A stretch of DNA of 64,000 nt, taken from NCBI RefSeq assembly GCF_000717055.1, contig NZ_JNXI01000001.1:496001-560000 (forward strand). Reading direction: 5' to 3'. Numbering within the stretch: position 1 is the stretch's first letter; each line of letters starts with the position of its first letter. Below the pieces are notes generated by a model that did no database searches, was not told the origin of the DNA, and saw nothing but the letters and a program-made list of their open reading frames with translations. This document shows, piece by piece, positions 47,268 to 56,054 of this stretch. The stretch comes from Streptomyces iakyrus. GTDB taxonomy: Bacteria > Actinomycetota > Actinomycetes > Streptomycetales > Streptomycetaceae. The position numbers and the translations under genes were made by a program.

Positions 47268-48449
47268 TTAAGGGTGCAGAACCACCAGGTCGTCCCTGTG
47301 TACGACCTCGCGCTCGTACGCAGGTCCGAGTTCGCGGGCCAGTTCCCGGGTCGAGCGGCCGATGAGCCGGGGGATCTCCTTGGCGTCGAAGTTGACGAGC
47401 CCGCGGGCCACCGCCTGCCCCCTGCCGTCCCGCAGCTCGACCGGGTCGCCGGCGCTGAACTCGCCCTCGACGGCGGCGATGCCGGCCGGCAGCAGCGACT
47501 TGCGGCGGTCCACGACGGCCTGCACGGCGCCGTCGTCCAGGGTCAGTGCGCCCTGCGGGGTGGAGGCGTGCTGGAGCCACAGCAGCCGGTCGGCGGAGCG
47601 CTTGCCGGTGGGATGGAAGTAGGTGCCGGTGTCCTGGCCGGTCAGGGCGTCGGCGGCGTGGACGGCGCTGGTGAGGACGACGGGGACGCCGGCGGCGGCC
47701 GCGATCCGGGCGGCCTCGACCTTGGTGACCATGCCGCCGGTACCGACGCCGGCCTTGCCGGTGCTGCCGATCTCGACGTGTGCGAGGTCGGCGGGGTCGC
47801 GCACCTCGCCGATGCGGGAGGTGCCGGGCCTCGCGGGGTCCCCGTCGTAGACGCCGTCCACGTCGGACAGCAGGACGAGCAGGTCGGCGTGGACGAGGTG
47901 GGCGACGAGGGCGGCGAGGCGGTCGTTGTCGCCGAAGCGGATCTCGTCCGTGGCGACGGTGTCGTTCTCGTTGACGACCGGGAAGGCGCCCATCGCGAGC
48001 AGCTTGTCCAGGGTGCGCGAGGCGTTGCGGTGGTGCGAGCGGCGGCTCATGTCGTCGGAGGTCAGCAGGACCTGCCCGACGCGGACGCCGTAGCGGGCGA
48101 AGGAGGCGGTGTAGCGGGCGACCAGCAGGCCCTGGCCGACGCTGGCGGCCGCCTGCTGCCGGGCGAGATCCTTGGGACGGCGGCGCAGGCCCAGCGGGGC
48201 GAGGCCGGCGGCGATGGCGCCCGACGAGACCAGGACGATCTCGCGCTCCCCGCCGCCCTCCCGTCTCCCGCCACCACCCTCAACCGAGGCCCTTCGGGCC
48301 GCCCCCTGGTTTCGGACCTTGGCGAGCACGTCCACCAGCGCGTCCACCCGGTCCGCGTCCAAGCCGCCCGAGGCGGTGGTCAGCGAGGAGGACCCGACCT
48401 TGACGACGATCCTGCGGGCCTCGCCCACGGCCTGCCTTGCCCCTGCCAC
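47268..48449 (-). CDS. proB: Glutamate 5-kinase
   Basis: The protein has 393 residues. The amino-acid-kinase domain starts RIVVKVGSSSLT, with VLVSSGAIAAGL, FPVVNENDTVATDEIRFGDN, LLSDVDGVYDGDP and GVGTGGMVTKVEAAR; a C-terminal PUA domain (LLPAGIAAVEGEFSAGDPVE) follows. It phosphorylates glutamate as the first, proline-inhibited step. Oddity: about 20 extra residues (RRASVEGGGGRREGGG) sit between the first helix and EIVLVSSG, where the family is usually short; the DNA there contains a small palindrome. The start is GTG 48447-48449. Confidence 0.94.
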   Translation of the reverse strand: MAGARQAVGEARRIVVKVGSSSLTTASGGLDADRVDALVDVLAKVRNQGAARRASVEGGGGRREGGGEREIVLVSSGAIAAGLAPLGLRRRPKDLARQQAAASVGQGLLVARYTASFARYGVRVGQVLLTSDDMSRRSHHRNASRTLDKLLAMGAFPVVNENDTVATDEIRFGDNDRLAALVAHLVHADLLVLLSDVDGVYDGDPARPGTSRIGEVRDPADLAHVEIGSTGKAGVGTGGMVTKVEAARIAAAAGVPVVLTSAVHAADALTGQDTGTYFHPTGKRSADRLLWLQHASTPQGALTLDDGAVQAVVDRRKSLLPAGIAAVEGEFSAGDPVELRDGRGQAVARGLVNFDAKEIPRLIGRSTRELARELGPAYEREVVHRDDLVVLHP

Positions 48450-48690
48450 GTCGCCGTCCGTCCCCTCGCGTCGATTCGCTCCCTCACCAGGAAATCTACG
48501 GGACTGCCGGGCAGGGCGTGGCGCCGGTCCACGTTACGGACGGTGCCGCCCGTGTCACGGGACGGCGGTCACCCTCGTCCGCTGCCGCCGCGCGCCGGGA
48601 ATCCGATCTTCTTTTCCCGGCCCCACCGGCGACAGGAACGCCGCCTTCCGCTACGGTCCGACGACACGCGGCGGCGACCGCTCCGCACAC

Positions 48691-48716
48691 CCTGACGACA
48701 CGCGCGTGTCGTCAGG
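48691..48716. promoter_or_regulatory. 26-bp perfect palindrome upstream of the polymer transferase gene
   Basis: CCTGACGACACGC and GCGTGTCGTCAGG meet with no spacer. The half-site GACGACACGCG occurs again at 48660-48670. This lies in the 331-bp gap between divergent proB and the transferase (48450-48780), 65 bp before the GTG, a position suited to an operator. No RNA gene or ORF is seen in the rest of the gap. Confidence 0.5.
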
Positions 48717-48780
48717 AGGCCGCCGCGCGTTAACCCGGACGGCCGACCTGCGCCGACCCGACGCTCCTGGAGTGACCGCA

Positions 48781-50814
48781 GTGCCCGTACCTCTCCCCCG
48801 CCCGCAGGCCCTTCTCAAGGGGCTGGTCACCGTCGTCCTGGCCGCCGCGTTCGCCGCACAGGCGGTCGCGGCGCTGCGGCCCGACGTTCCGCTGCTGATC
48901 GCCGCGACGGTCGTCTCCCTGGCCACCGAGGGCGTCCTGTACCGCTGGCAGCGCGGGGTGCTGTCGCTGTTCGCCAAGTCACACGCGGACATCACCGTGC
49001 GGCACGTCCTGCGTGACCTGCTGCTGGTCGTGGCCCTGCTGCGGCTGGGCGAGCAGGACCGGGAGACGGTGTACGCCCCGCTGGTGGCCGGGCTGCTCGT
49101 CTTCTACGTGCTGCACTGCGCGATCCAGGCGGTCTCCGTGCTGGTGCGCCGCACCCGCACCCTGCCGGTGGTCACCCGGAACATCGACGCCTCGGCGCTG
49201 CGGCTGTCCCCGGCCCCGTCCGTCCTGCTGCGCCGCCCCGGGCACCGGCTGCTGGTGTTCGGCCTGCCGGCCACGGCCGGGCTGCTGGCCAGCGCGCCGG
49301 GTGACCGGCCGGTGTACGCAGCCGCGGGCATCGCCCTGTCCCTCGCCCTCGGGCTGGCGGGCCTCGGCGTGCTGCTCCTGCGGCTGCTGCCGGGCCGTCG
49401 TCCGGCCGGCGAGCAGGAGGTGCTCGACTGGTTCGACGCGTGGCTGGCCGACTACCGGCCGACCGTCGGCCTGTACTTCTCCGGCGGTGCCTCCTCGGCC
49501 TACCAGGCGAACATGTGGCTGGAGCCGCTCGCCGGTCTCGAGGGCCGGCCGGTCATCGTGCTGCGCGAGCGGTTCATGGTGCAGAAGATCGCCGCGACGG
49601 ACATCCCGATCGTCTGCCTGCCGAAGGTGTCGACGCTGATGCGCCTGGAGCACTCCACGCTCCAGGTCCTCATCCACCCGTCGAACTCCGGCAAGACCTC
49701 CCAGGTGCTGCGCATCCCCACGATCAAGCACACCTTCGTCAACCACGGCGAGAGCGACAAGCTCTCCTCCTGCAACCCGTACGCGAAGGCGTACGACGAG
49801 GTGTGGGTGGCCGGTCCCGCAGCGCGCGAGCGGTACGCCCTGGCCGAGGTCGGGGTCGAGGACAAGGACGTGGTGGAGACGGGCCGCCCGCAGCTGGACG
49901 GCGTGCTGCCCTACGCCGGGCCGCCAGCCGGGGCCCGGACGACCGTGCTGTACGCGCCGACCTGGGAGGGCTGGGACGGCAACCCCGGCAACACCTCGGT
50001 GATCGCGGCCGGCGAAAACCTGGTGCGGGCGCTGCTCGCGGACCCGGGCGTGCGGCTGCTGTACAAGCCGCATCCGCTGACGGGCTCGGTGGACCCGCGC
50101 GCTGGCGCGGCCGATCTGCGGATCCGGGAGCTGATCCGGGCGGCCAACCGGGAGCGGGCGGCGACGGGCCCCTCGGACAGTGCGGCACTCGCCCGCTGCG
50201 CCGCCGAGCTGGACCGGCTCACGACGTCGGTCTTCCGGGCCGGGGCCGACACCGTGGAGCGGATGCTGGTGCAGTCGGCGCCGGAGCCGGGCCGGGCGGC
50301 GGCGGTGGCGCGCGCGACGGCCGCGTGGGAGGAGGCGTACTGGGCCTCGTTGCCGGAGGGCGAGCACCAGATCATCACGGACGCCCGGCCCACGCTGTAC
50401 TCCTGCTTCAACGTGGCCGACCTGCTGATCAGTGATGTGTCGAGCGTGATCAGCGACTTCCTGGCGAGCGAGAAGCCGTACGCGGTGGCCAACACCAGCG
50501 GGCTGCCGGAGGCCGCCTTCCGTGCGGCGTTCCCGACGGTGGTGGCGGCGACGGTGCTGACCCCCGACGCCGCCGGGGTGCCGGACCTGCTGGAGACGGT
50601 CCGGCACCCGGAGCACGACGAACTGGCCGAGGCGCGCGCGGAGCTGAAGCTGCGCCTGCTGGGCCCGGCGGAGCCGTCGTCGCAGGAGCGCTTCAACGAC
50701 GCCGTCCGGGCGTTGTGCGGGCAGGCCCGGGACCACCGGGCACGGGTGGCGGAGCGGCTGGCCGCGGTGCCCGGCCAGCGCACCGCGACAGAGGTCCCGA
50801 CCGCACCGCGCTGA
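48781..50814 (+). CDS. CDP-glycerol/ribitol glycerophosphotransferase-like protein with membrane domain
   Basis: The protein has 677 residues. The N-terminal 210 residues hold about five membrane helices. Residues about 225-677 form a teichoic-acid polymerase-type (TagF/Glyphos_transf) domain: VGLYFSGGASSAYQANMWLE, NHGESDKLSSCNPYAKAYDE (the HGxxDK motif), TVLYAPTWEGWDGNPGNTS and LLYKPHPLTGS, then the DLLISDVSSVISDFLASEKP acceptor loop. It would move polyol phosphate from a CDP-polyol to a growing wall polymer at the inner membrane face. GTG 48781 has GGAG upstream. It is a paralogue of the gene at 52269. Its 3' end is tandemly duplicated. Confidence 0.88.
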   Translation: MPVPLPRPQALLKGLVTVVLAAAFAAQAVAALRPDVPLLIAATVVSLATEGVLYRWQRGVLSLFAKSHADITVRHVLRDLLLVVALLRLGEQDRETVYAPLVAGLLVFYVLHCAIQAVSVLVRRTRTLPVVTRNIDASALRLSPAPSVLLRRPGHRLLVFGLPATAGLLASAPGDRPVYAAAGIALSLALGLAGLGVLLLRLLPGRRPAGEQEVLDWFDAWLADYRPTVGLYFSGGASSAYQANMWLEPLAGLEGRPVIVLRERFMVQKIAATDIPIVCLPKVSTLMRLEHSTLQVLIHPSNSGKTSQVLRIPTIKHTFVNHGESDKLSSCNPYAKAYDEVWVAGPAARERYALAEVGVEDKDVVETGRPQLDGVLPYAGPPAGARTTVLYAPTWEGWDGNPGNTSVIAAGENLVRALLADPGVRLLYKPHPLTGSVDPRAGAADLRIRELIRAANRERAATGPSDSAALARCAAELDRLTTSVFRAGADTVERMLVQSAPEPGRAAAVARATAAWEEAYWASLPEGEHQIITDARPTLYSCFNVADLLISDVSSVISDFLASEKPYAVANTSGLPEAAFRAAFPTVVAATVLTPDAAGVPDLLETVRHPEHDELAEARAELKLRLLGPAEPSSQERFNDAVRALCGQARDHRARVAERLAAVPGQRTATEVPTAPR

Positions 50815-50824
50815 GCCGCGGCAG

Positions 50825-50842
50825 GACCGCACCGCGCTGAGC
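50825..50842 (+). repeat. Extra copy of the transferase 3' end (18 bp exact)
   Basis: GACCGCACCGCGCTGAGC at 50799-50816, which spans the last codons and the TGA stop, recurs exactly at 50825-50842 (period 26 bp), so the stop region is present twice. It is the third such tail duplication in the window. Confidence 0.85.
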
Positions 50843-50856
50843 GGCCGCAGGCGCGG

Positions 50857-52065
50857 TCAGGCCGCGTGCCGCACCTCCCGTGAGGTGATGACCCGCCGCG
50901 CCTTGCGCACCGCCCGGCGTACGAACGTGTCGACGCCGCCCTCGCGGTAGCCCGGGAAAGCCCGGGCCTCCCGGGGCTCGGCGAGGTAGACGGAGTCGGG
51001 GACGCCCGCGGCGCGGTCCCGGAAGTGCGGGTAGGCCAGGTACACCCGGCGGCCCTTCCTCTCCAGGAGGGCCGCCGCCTGCTTCTTGGCCTTGACGAAC
51101 TTCACCACGTCCAGGAGCAGTTCCGGGCGCTGCTCGGCGACCAGGTGCAGCCGCAGCCGCTCGTGGACCTTGAGCCGGTGGGCGACGCCCTCGGTCCAGT
51201 GGGCGTCCATCAGCGGCTTGGCCAGCTCGAACTTGTGCCGGCGTATGTCCTCGCTGTCCGTCAGGTACTTGGGCCCGAACTGCGGCAGCAGCGTCACGAG
51301 GAAGGGCCGGACCATCAGCTGGTCGCGCCGGCCGCCCGCGGGGACGAGCTCGGCGATGAGCTCCATCAGGGCCCGCGCGGAGTCGAAGCGCAGCGTGTAA
51401 CTGCCGCTCTTCGTCACGTGCTTGCCGTCATCGCGGCCGACCAGGTAGTAGCAGGTGTGGTCGGCGACCACGGAGACGCCGTCCGCCCGCAGATACGCCT
51501 CCATGGTGAACAGCGCGTCCTCGCCGGTGAACAGCGACTCGTCGAAACGCATGCCGTACCGGTCCAGCAGTTCGCGGCGGAACAGCTTCTGGGCGCTGAG
51601 CGTGAACTTGATGTTGGAGGAGAAGACGTCCGTCCGCTCCACCGTCTTGCCCCACATGGACTTCGGCGCCGAGCGGTTGACGCCCTCGACCTTGCCCAGC
51701 ACCACGTCCGTGCCCGCCCGGTCGGCCATGCCGACCATGCGCTCCAGGGCCTCGGGGCCCAGGCGGTCGTCGGCGTCGAGGAAGAAGACGTAGCGCCCGG
51801 TGGCCTTGCCCAGGCCGACGTTGCGCGGGCCGCTGGGGCCGCCGGAGTTCTCCTGACGGATCACCAGGACGTGCATGGGAGCCCGCTCGGCGAACTCCTC
51901 CAGGTACTCCCCCGTTCCGTCCGTCGAGCCGTCGTCCACCGCGATGACCTCGACGCGTGTCGGATCGATGGTCTGTGCCTCGACGGACGAGAGGCACTCG
52001 ATCAGATACGGCATCGCTTCGTACGCCCCGATGATCACACTCACATCAGGCTGCGTCACGGTCAC
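50857..52065 (-). CDS. Family 2 glycosyltransferase
   Basis: The protein has 402 residues. It has a GT-A fold with VSVIIGAYEAMPYLIECLSS, EVIAVDDGSTDGTGEYLEEF, GPRNVGLGKATGRYVFFLDADD (DxD metal site) and a C-terminal helical extension rich in Arg/Lys. It has no membrane helix. It probably adds a sugar to the wall polymer or its linkage unit, given the polymer genes on both sides; donor and acceptor are unknown. The ATG or GTG near 52065 gives MTVTQPDVSV. It is convergent with the transferase at 48781. Confidence 0.9.
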   Translation of the reverse strand: MTVTQPDVSVIIGAYEAMPYLIECLSSVEAQTIDPTRVEVIAVDDGSTDGTGEYLEEFAERAPMHVLVIRQENSGGPSGPRNVGLGKATGRYVFFLDADDRLGPEALERMVGMADRAGTDVVLGKVEGVNRSAPKSMWGKTVERTDVFSSNIKFTLSAQKLFRRELLDRYGMRFDESLFTGEDALFTMEAYLRADGVSVVADHTCYYLVGRDDGKHVTKSGSYTLRFDSARALMELIAELVPAGGRRDQLMVRPFLVTLLPQFGPKYLTDSEDIRRHKFELAKPLMDAHWTEGVAHRLKVHERLRLHLVAEQRPELLLDVVKFVKAKKQAAALLERKGRRVYLAYPHFRDRAAGVPDSVYLAEPREARAFPGYREGGVDTFVRRAVRKARRVITSREVRHAA

Positions 52066-52207
52066 GTTTCCCCCTAGTCAATGGGATATTCCCCCCGTAT
52101 CGCCTCATTCGCTACTTGGTAGACGGGTGATCGAGGCAAGCGGTTGCCTCGCACACGGGTGTTAGTGGGACAGGTCACACATTGAGCGGACAGGGGCCGG
52201 GAAACAG

Positions 52208-52252
52208 GAAGAGTTCGGCCCCGAGGAGAATCTCCTCGGGGCCGAACTCTTC
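52208..52252. terminator. Terminator downstream of the second polymer transferase
   Basis: A perfect 22-bp inverted repeat (GAAGAGTTCGGCCCCGAGGA and on, with its complement) has a one-base centre and lies 17 bp past the stop of the gene at 52269. A smaller hairpin (CGAGGCAA/TTGCCTCG, 52132-52151) lies between it and the GT2 gene. Confidence 0.92.
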
Positions 52253-52268
52253 AGTCAGCGGCGGTAGT

Positions 52269-54383
52269 TCAGCCCGTGCCGACACCGTCCGTGTCACCGG
52301 CCGTGGGCACCCGCTGCCCGGGCACGGCGTTCGCCAGCTCGGCCTCGCTCTCCGCGAGGGCGGCCGCGTCCCGTGACTGCTGGCCGACGTTGCGCGTCTC
52401 GGCCTTGAGGGCGAGGTTCGCGACGGCGGTGTTGAACTGCTCCAGCGAGGTCGGCTCGTCCGGGCCCAGCAGGTACCGCTTGAGCTCCTTGCGGTCCTCG
52501 GCCAGCGGGTCGGCGTCCGGGGCGCGGACCGCGCCGAGCAGCTCGCCCAGCTCGGACGCGCTGTTGGACAGGATCACCGCGGCCCGCACCGCCGTGTTGT
52601 TCCGCTTGAACTCCTCGACGCCCACCCCGGCGGAGTCCGTGACCGCGTACGGCTTGCCGCTCGCGATGAAGTCGGAGACCACGCTGGAGATGTCGGAGAC
52701 CATCGCGTCGGAGACGTTGAAGCAGTCGTACAGCCGCGGCTCGGCGCCGGTGATGACGCGGTGCTCCCAGGACGGGAAGGAACGCCAGTAGGCGTCGTTC
52801 CACTCGGCGCGCAGCCGGGCGGCCTCCTCGTGCCGGGCGACGTCGATCAGCCCGTCACGGGTGGCCACGGCCTCGTCGCCGCGGTCGCCGCCGGAGCCGG
52901 ACAACTGCGCGAGCCGGGCCTCGATGCGGCTCAGCTCGGCCTTGGCCTGGGCCTGGGCGGCGGTGTCGGCGACGAACCGCGTGTTGATGGCCCGCTCCGC
53001 GGCGGCCTTCTGCACCAGGGCGGTGATCCGCCGGTGCGCGGCGCCCGCCTCCTTGCTGACGTTGCCGGTGAACGGGTGCGGCTTGTACAGGACGCGGACC
53101 GGCGGGTCGGCCTGCACGAGCTGCTTCACGATGTTCTCGCCGGCCAGCACGACCGAGGTGTTGCCCGGGTTGCCGTCCCAGCCCTCCCAGGTGGGGGCGT
53201 ACAGCACGGTCGGGATGCGTCCCTCGGGCACGCCCTGCCAGGTCTGGATCGGGGCGAGCTGGGGGCGGCCGACCTCGACGATGTCGTCGTCGCGGACACC
53301 GACGTCGGCGATGGCGTAGCGGTCGCGGCCCGCGCGGCCGGCCGTCCACACCTCGTCGTAGACCTTGCTGTACGGGTTGACGCTGGCGAGCTTGTCGCTG
53401 TCGCCGTGGCCGATGAAGACGTGCTTGATGGTGGGCACGCGCAGCATGTGGATGTTCTTGCCGACGTTGGCCGCGTAGAGCGCGACGCGCACCGTGGACA
53501 GGTCCATGTTCATCAGGTGCACCCCTCCGGGCACGCAGATGACGGGGACCGTGGTGGGCGCCAGGTTGTTCAGGATGGCCCGCTCACGCAGGATGATCAG
53601 CGGCTTGGAGTCCAGCTTCTCCATGGTGTCGAGCCACATGTTGACCTGGTACGCGGAGTCCTTCGAACCGGAGAAGTACAGGACCGTCTCCGGCTTGTAC
53701 TCGCCCAGCCAGTCGTCGACGGCGGCCAGGACCTTCTCGGCGTTCGGCGGGATCTTCCGGCCGCGCACGTACGGCACCAGGGCCAGGACGTACAGGGTGG
53801 CCACGGCCACGGTGATGCCGATGCCGATGAAGCCGATCAGGGCCGACTTGACCTGCGCGGCCACCAGGATGCCGACGACCGCCGCGAGGTCGAGGTGGAG
53901 CATCTTCTCGGCGGAGCGGTGCAGCAGCCTGCGGGGCGGGGCGTCCGGGATGCGGATGCGGGAGGCCAGGTCGACGTTGCGGGTGGCGACCGGCATGCGG
54001 CGGCGGTTGCGTATCAGCTGGACGAGCGCGCCGTGCGGGGCCTGCAGACCGTAGAAGGCGATGAAGCAGGCGATCGCCCCGTAGTAGATCAGGTTGTCCG
54101 CGAGGGACAGCCGGGCCAGCAGCAGGACGAGCAGCAGCTGCCGGATCAGGAAGCGGATCGACAGGCCCGCCCGCACCTTGCCGAGGCGGTTGATCAGGTA
54201 GCTGCCCTTGCGGTGCAGATAGTGGTCCGCCAGGTACGTCACGGCGGCCGCTGCCGCGAAGGCGGGAACGCTCGGGACGAGCGCGGCCAGCATGAGGGCG
54301 GGGAAGCCCGCCACCATGAGGACCGCCGCGGCCAGCTCGGCCGCGCTGCCCACCCGGGCGACGCGAATAGCGGTGGATATCAC
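52269..54383 (-). CDS. CDP-glycerol/ribitol glycerophosphotransferase-like protein with membrane domain (second copy)
   Basis: The protein has 704 residues and the same architecture as the gene at 48781. Several N-terminal membrane helices (to about residue 210) precede a TagF-type domain with VLYFSGSKDSAYQVNMWLDT, IGHGDSDKLASVNPYSKVYD, TVLYAPTWEGWDGNPGNTSV, RVLYKPHPFTGNV and SDAMVSDISSVVSDFIASGK. It probably polymerises polyol phosphate for a teichoic-acid-like wall polymer. The two copies differ enough for separate roles, such as primer and polymer. The start is GTG 54381-54383. A long hairpin lies upstream, after the CDP-polyol supply gene. Confidence 0.9.
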   Translation of the reverse strand: MISTAIRVARVGSAAELAAAVLMVAGFPALMLAALVPSVPAFAAAAAVTYLADHYLHRKGSYLINRLGKVRAGLSIRFLIRQLLLVLLLARLSLADNLIYYGAIACFIAFYGLQAPHGALVQLIRNRRRMPVATRNVDLASRIRIPDAPPRRLLHRSAEKMLHLDLAAVVGILVAAQVKSALIGFIGIGITVAVATLYVLALVPYVRGRKIPPNAEKVLAAVDDWLGEYKPETVLYFSGSKDSAYQVNMWLDTMEKLDSKPLIILRERAILNNLAPTTVPVICVPGGVHLMNMDLSTVRVALYAANVGKNIHMLRVPTIKHVFIGHGDSDKLASVNPYSKVYDEVWTAGRAGRDRYAIADVGVRDDDIVEVGRPQLAPIQTWQGVPEGRIPTVLYAPTWEGWDGNPGNTSVVLAGENIVKQLVQADPPVRVLYKPHPFTGNVSKEAGAAHRRITALVQKAAAERAINTRFVADTAAQAQAKAELSRIEARLAQLSGSGGDRGDEAVATRDGLIDVARHEEAARLRAEWNDAYWRSFPSWEHRVITGAEPRLYDCFNVSDAMVSDISSVVSDFIASGKPYAVTDSAGVGVEEFKRNNTAVRAAVILSNSASELGELLGAVRAPDADPLAEDRKELKRYLLGPDEPTSLEQFNTAVANLALKAETRNVGQQSRDAAALAESEAELANAVPGQRVPTAGDTDGVGTG

Positions 54384-54465
54384 GGAGAAACCTGCTCTTG
54401 GGAGGGGTGTGCCGGTCTTGGTTCGAGAATGCGGCTGGTCTGTGAATATTCGCGAGACGGTATGG

Positions 54466-54531
54466 ATTCAGGCCCCTGCGAACACTCCTGTCGACGAAAA
54501 CCCGTTAACAGGAGAGCGCAGAGGCCTGAAT
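54466..54531 (-). promoter_or_regulatory. Long imperfect hairpin between polymer genes
   Basis: ATTCAGGCC at 54466 pairs with GGCCTGAAT ending at 54531, continuing inward through CTGCG/CGCAG and CTCCTGT/ACAGGAG. The stem is about 24 bp with two mismatches and a 16-base loop. The stretch is A+T-richer than its surroundings. It sits behind the cytidylyltransferase-reductase gene and before the transferase, so it may end the first transcript or attenuate the second. Confidence 0.6.
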
Positions 54532-54557
54532 TACCGAAGTCTATTTGGCGCCAATTA

Positions 54558-56054
54558 TTACACGCCGTCCTGCCGGTCCAGCACCGTGGCCAGTGCCTGC
54601 TCGAAGCCGGAGGCCCGGGCCGCGCCGGCCGTCGGGTCCTGCTGGCGGACGTCGATGACGTGGCCGGTGAGCTCGGAGAGCAGCACGTCGAGCGACGTGC
54701 GCGCCACGGCCTCGGAGGACAGCAGGGTTCCCGAGGGCTCCTGGCCGAACGCCTTGGTGCGCATGGGGGTGGCGGTGCGCTCGGGGTTGATGCAGTTGAC
54801 GCGGACGCCGTCGCCGGCCCACTCGTCGGACAGCGCCTGGGTGAGGTTCACCATGGCGGCCTTGGTGGAGGAGTACAGGCTGTACTCGGCCCGGCCGCGG
54901 GTGTAGCTGCTGGAGGTGTAGAGCAGCAACTGGCCCTTGGTCTCGGACAGGTACTTGTACGACGACCGGGCGATCTGCACCGGGGCCAGGTAGTTGACCT
55001 TCAGCGCCTCCTCGATGGTGGCGTTGTCGGTCTCGGCGAGCTTGCCTATGCGCAGCACACCGGCGGTGTTGACCACGTAGTCGATGCGGCCCGTCTCGGC
55101 GTAGGCCTTGGACAGGGCGTCGTCGACCTCCTCCGGGTTCTCCACGTGGGTGCCGGTGGTGGAGCGGCCGAGCGCGTAGACCTTGGCGCCGTAGGACTCG
55201 GCGAGCTCGGCGATGTCCTTGCCGATGCCGTAGCTGCCGCCGAAGACGACCATGGTCTTGCCGGTCAGCAGCTCGCGGTAGGCCTCCTCGGAGACCTGCT
55301 CGGGGGCGGCCGTGGAGGCGAGCTGGAAGAGCTTGTCGGCGATGAAGACGTCGACGGGCTGGGTGACCTTCATGTTGTACTCGTCACCCGCGACGACGTG
55401 GATCGGCACGTCCGGCAGGTACTTGAGCACGACGGAGCAGTCGTCGGTCGCCTGGAAGTTGGGGTCACCGGCGGCGACCTCGTAGGCCCGCTTGATCGTG
55501 GACAGCTTGAAGGCCTGCGGCGTCTGGCCGCGGCGCAGCCGGGAGCGGTCCGGGATCTCGGTGATGAACTCGCCGTCCTCGCCGTGCGTGCGCGTGACAA
55601 TGATGGTGTCCGCGGACGGGATGGCCACGTCGACGGCCTGGTAGCGCTCCAGGGCGACGACGCAGTCGTCGATGACGCGCTGCGAGAGCAGGGGGCGCAC
55701 GGCGTCGTGGAAGAGGACGTTGGCGTCCTCGCCCTCGGCCAGGCCCTCGCCCAGCGCGGCGATGGCGCGCTCGGTGGTCTCGTTCCGCGTGGAGCCGCCC
55801 TCGATGACCTTCGAGACCTTCTTGAATCCGGCCTTCGCGACGATCTTCTCGATGTCGGGCACATAACCCGGAGCCATCAGCACGATGATGTCGTCGATCG
55901 AATCGGCGTTCTCGAAGGTGGTCAGCGTGTGCTCGATGACTGCCTTGCCGGCGATCTTCAGCAGCTGCTTGGGGATCGACAGACCCACGCGCTGGCCGGT
56001 GCCACCGGCCAGGATCACTGCGGTGGTACGGGGCTTGGCTATGTGCTGGGACAC
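54558..56054 (-). CDS. IspD-type cytidylyltransferase fused to short-chain dehydrogenase (CDP-ribitol-type synthase)
   Basis: The protein has 498 residues. Residues about 8-235 are an IspD/TarI-like cytidylyltransferase (VILAGGTGQRVGLSIPKQLL, FHDAVRPLLSQRVIDDCVVA, RLRRGQTPQAFKLSTI). Residues about 250-498 are an SDR (MVVFGGSYGIGKDIAELAES, then Ser in LLYTSSSY and YSLYSSTKAA with catalytic Tyr-x3-Lys). Such fusions (Haemophilus Bcs1/Acs1) reduce ribulose 5-phosphate and make CDP-ribitol. It thus probably supplies the polyol donor for the neighbouring transferases. GTG 56052-56054 is preferred, with AGG eight bases upstream; an ATG 15 codons earlier is open. Confidence 0.88.
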   Translation of the reverse strand: MSQHIAKPRTTAVILAGGTGQRVGLSIPKQLLKIAGKAVIEHTLTTFENADSIDDIIVLMAPGYVPDIEKIVAKAGFKKVSKVIEGGSTRNETTERAIAALGEGLAEGEDANVLFHDAVRPLLSQRVIDDCVVALERYQAVDVAIPSADTIIVTRTHGEDGEFITEIPDRSRLRRGQTPQAFKLSTIKRAYEVAAGDPNFQATDDCSVVLKYLPDVPIHVVAGDEYNMKVTQPVDVFIADKLFQLASTAAPEQVSEEAYRELLTGKTMVVFGGSYGIGKDIAELAESYGAKVYALGRSTTGTHVENPEEVDDALSKAYAETGRIDYVVNTAGVLRIGKLAETDNATIEEALKVNYLAPVQIARSSYKYLSETKGQLLLYTSSSYTRGRAEYSLYSSTKAAMVNLTQALSDEWAGDGVRVNCINPERTATPMRTKAFGQEPSGTLLSSEAVARTSLDVLLSELTGHVIDVRQQDPTAGAARASGFEQALATVLDRQDGV

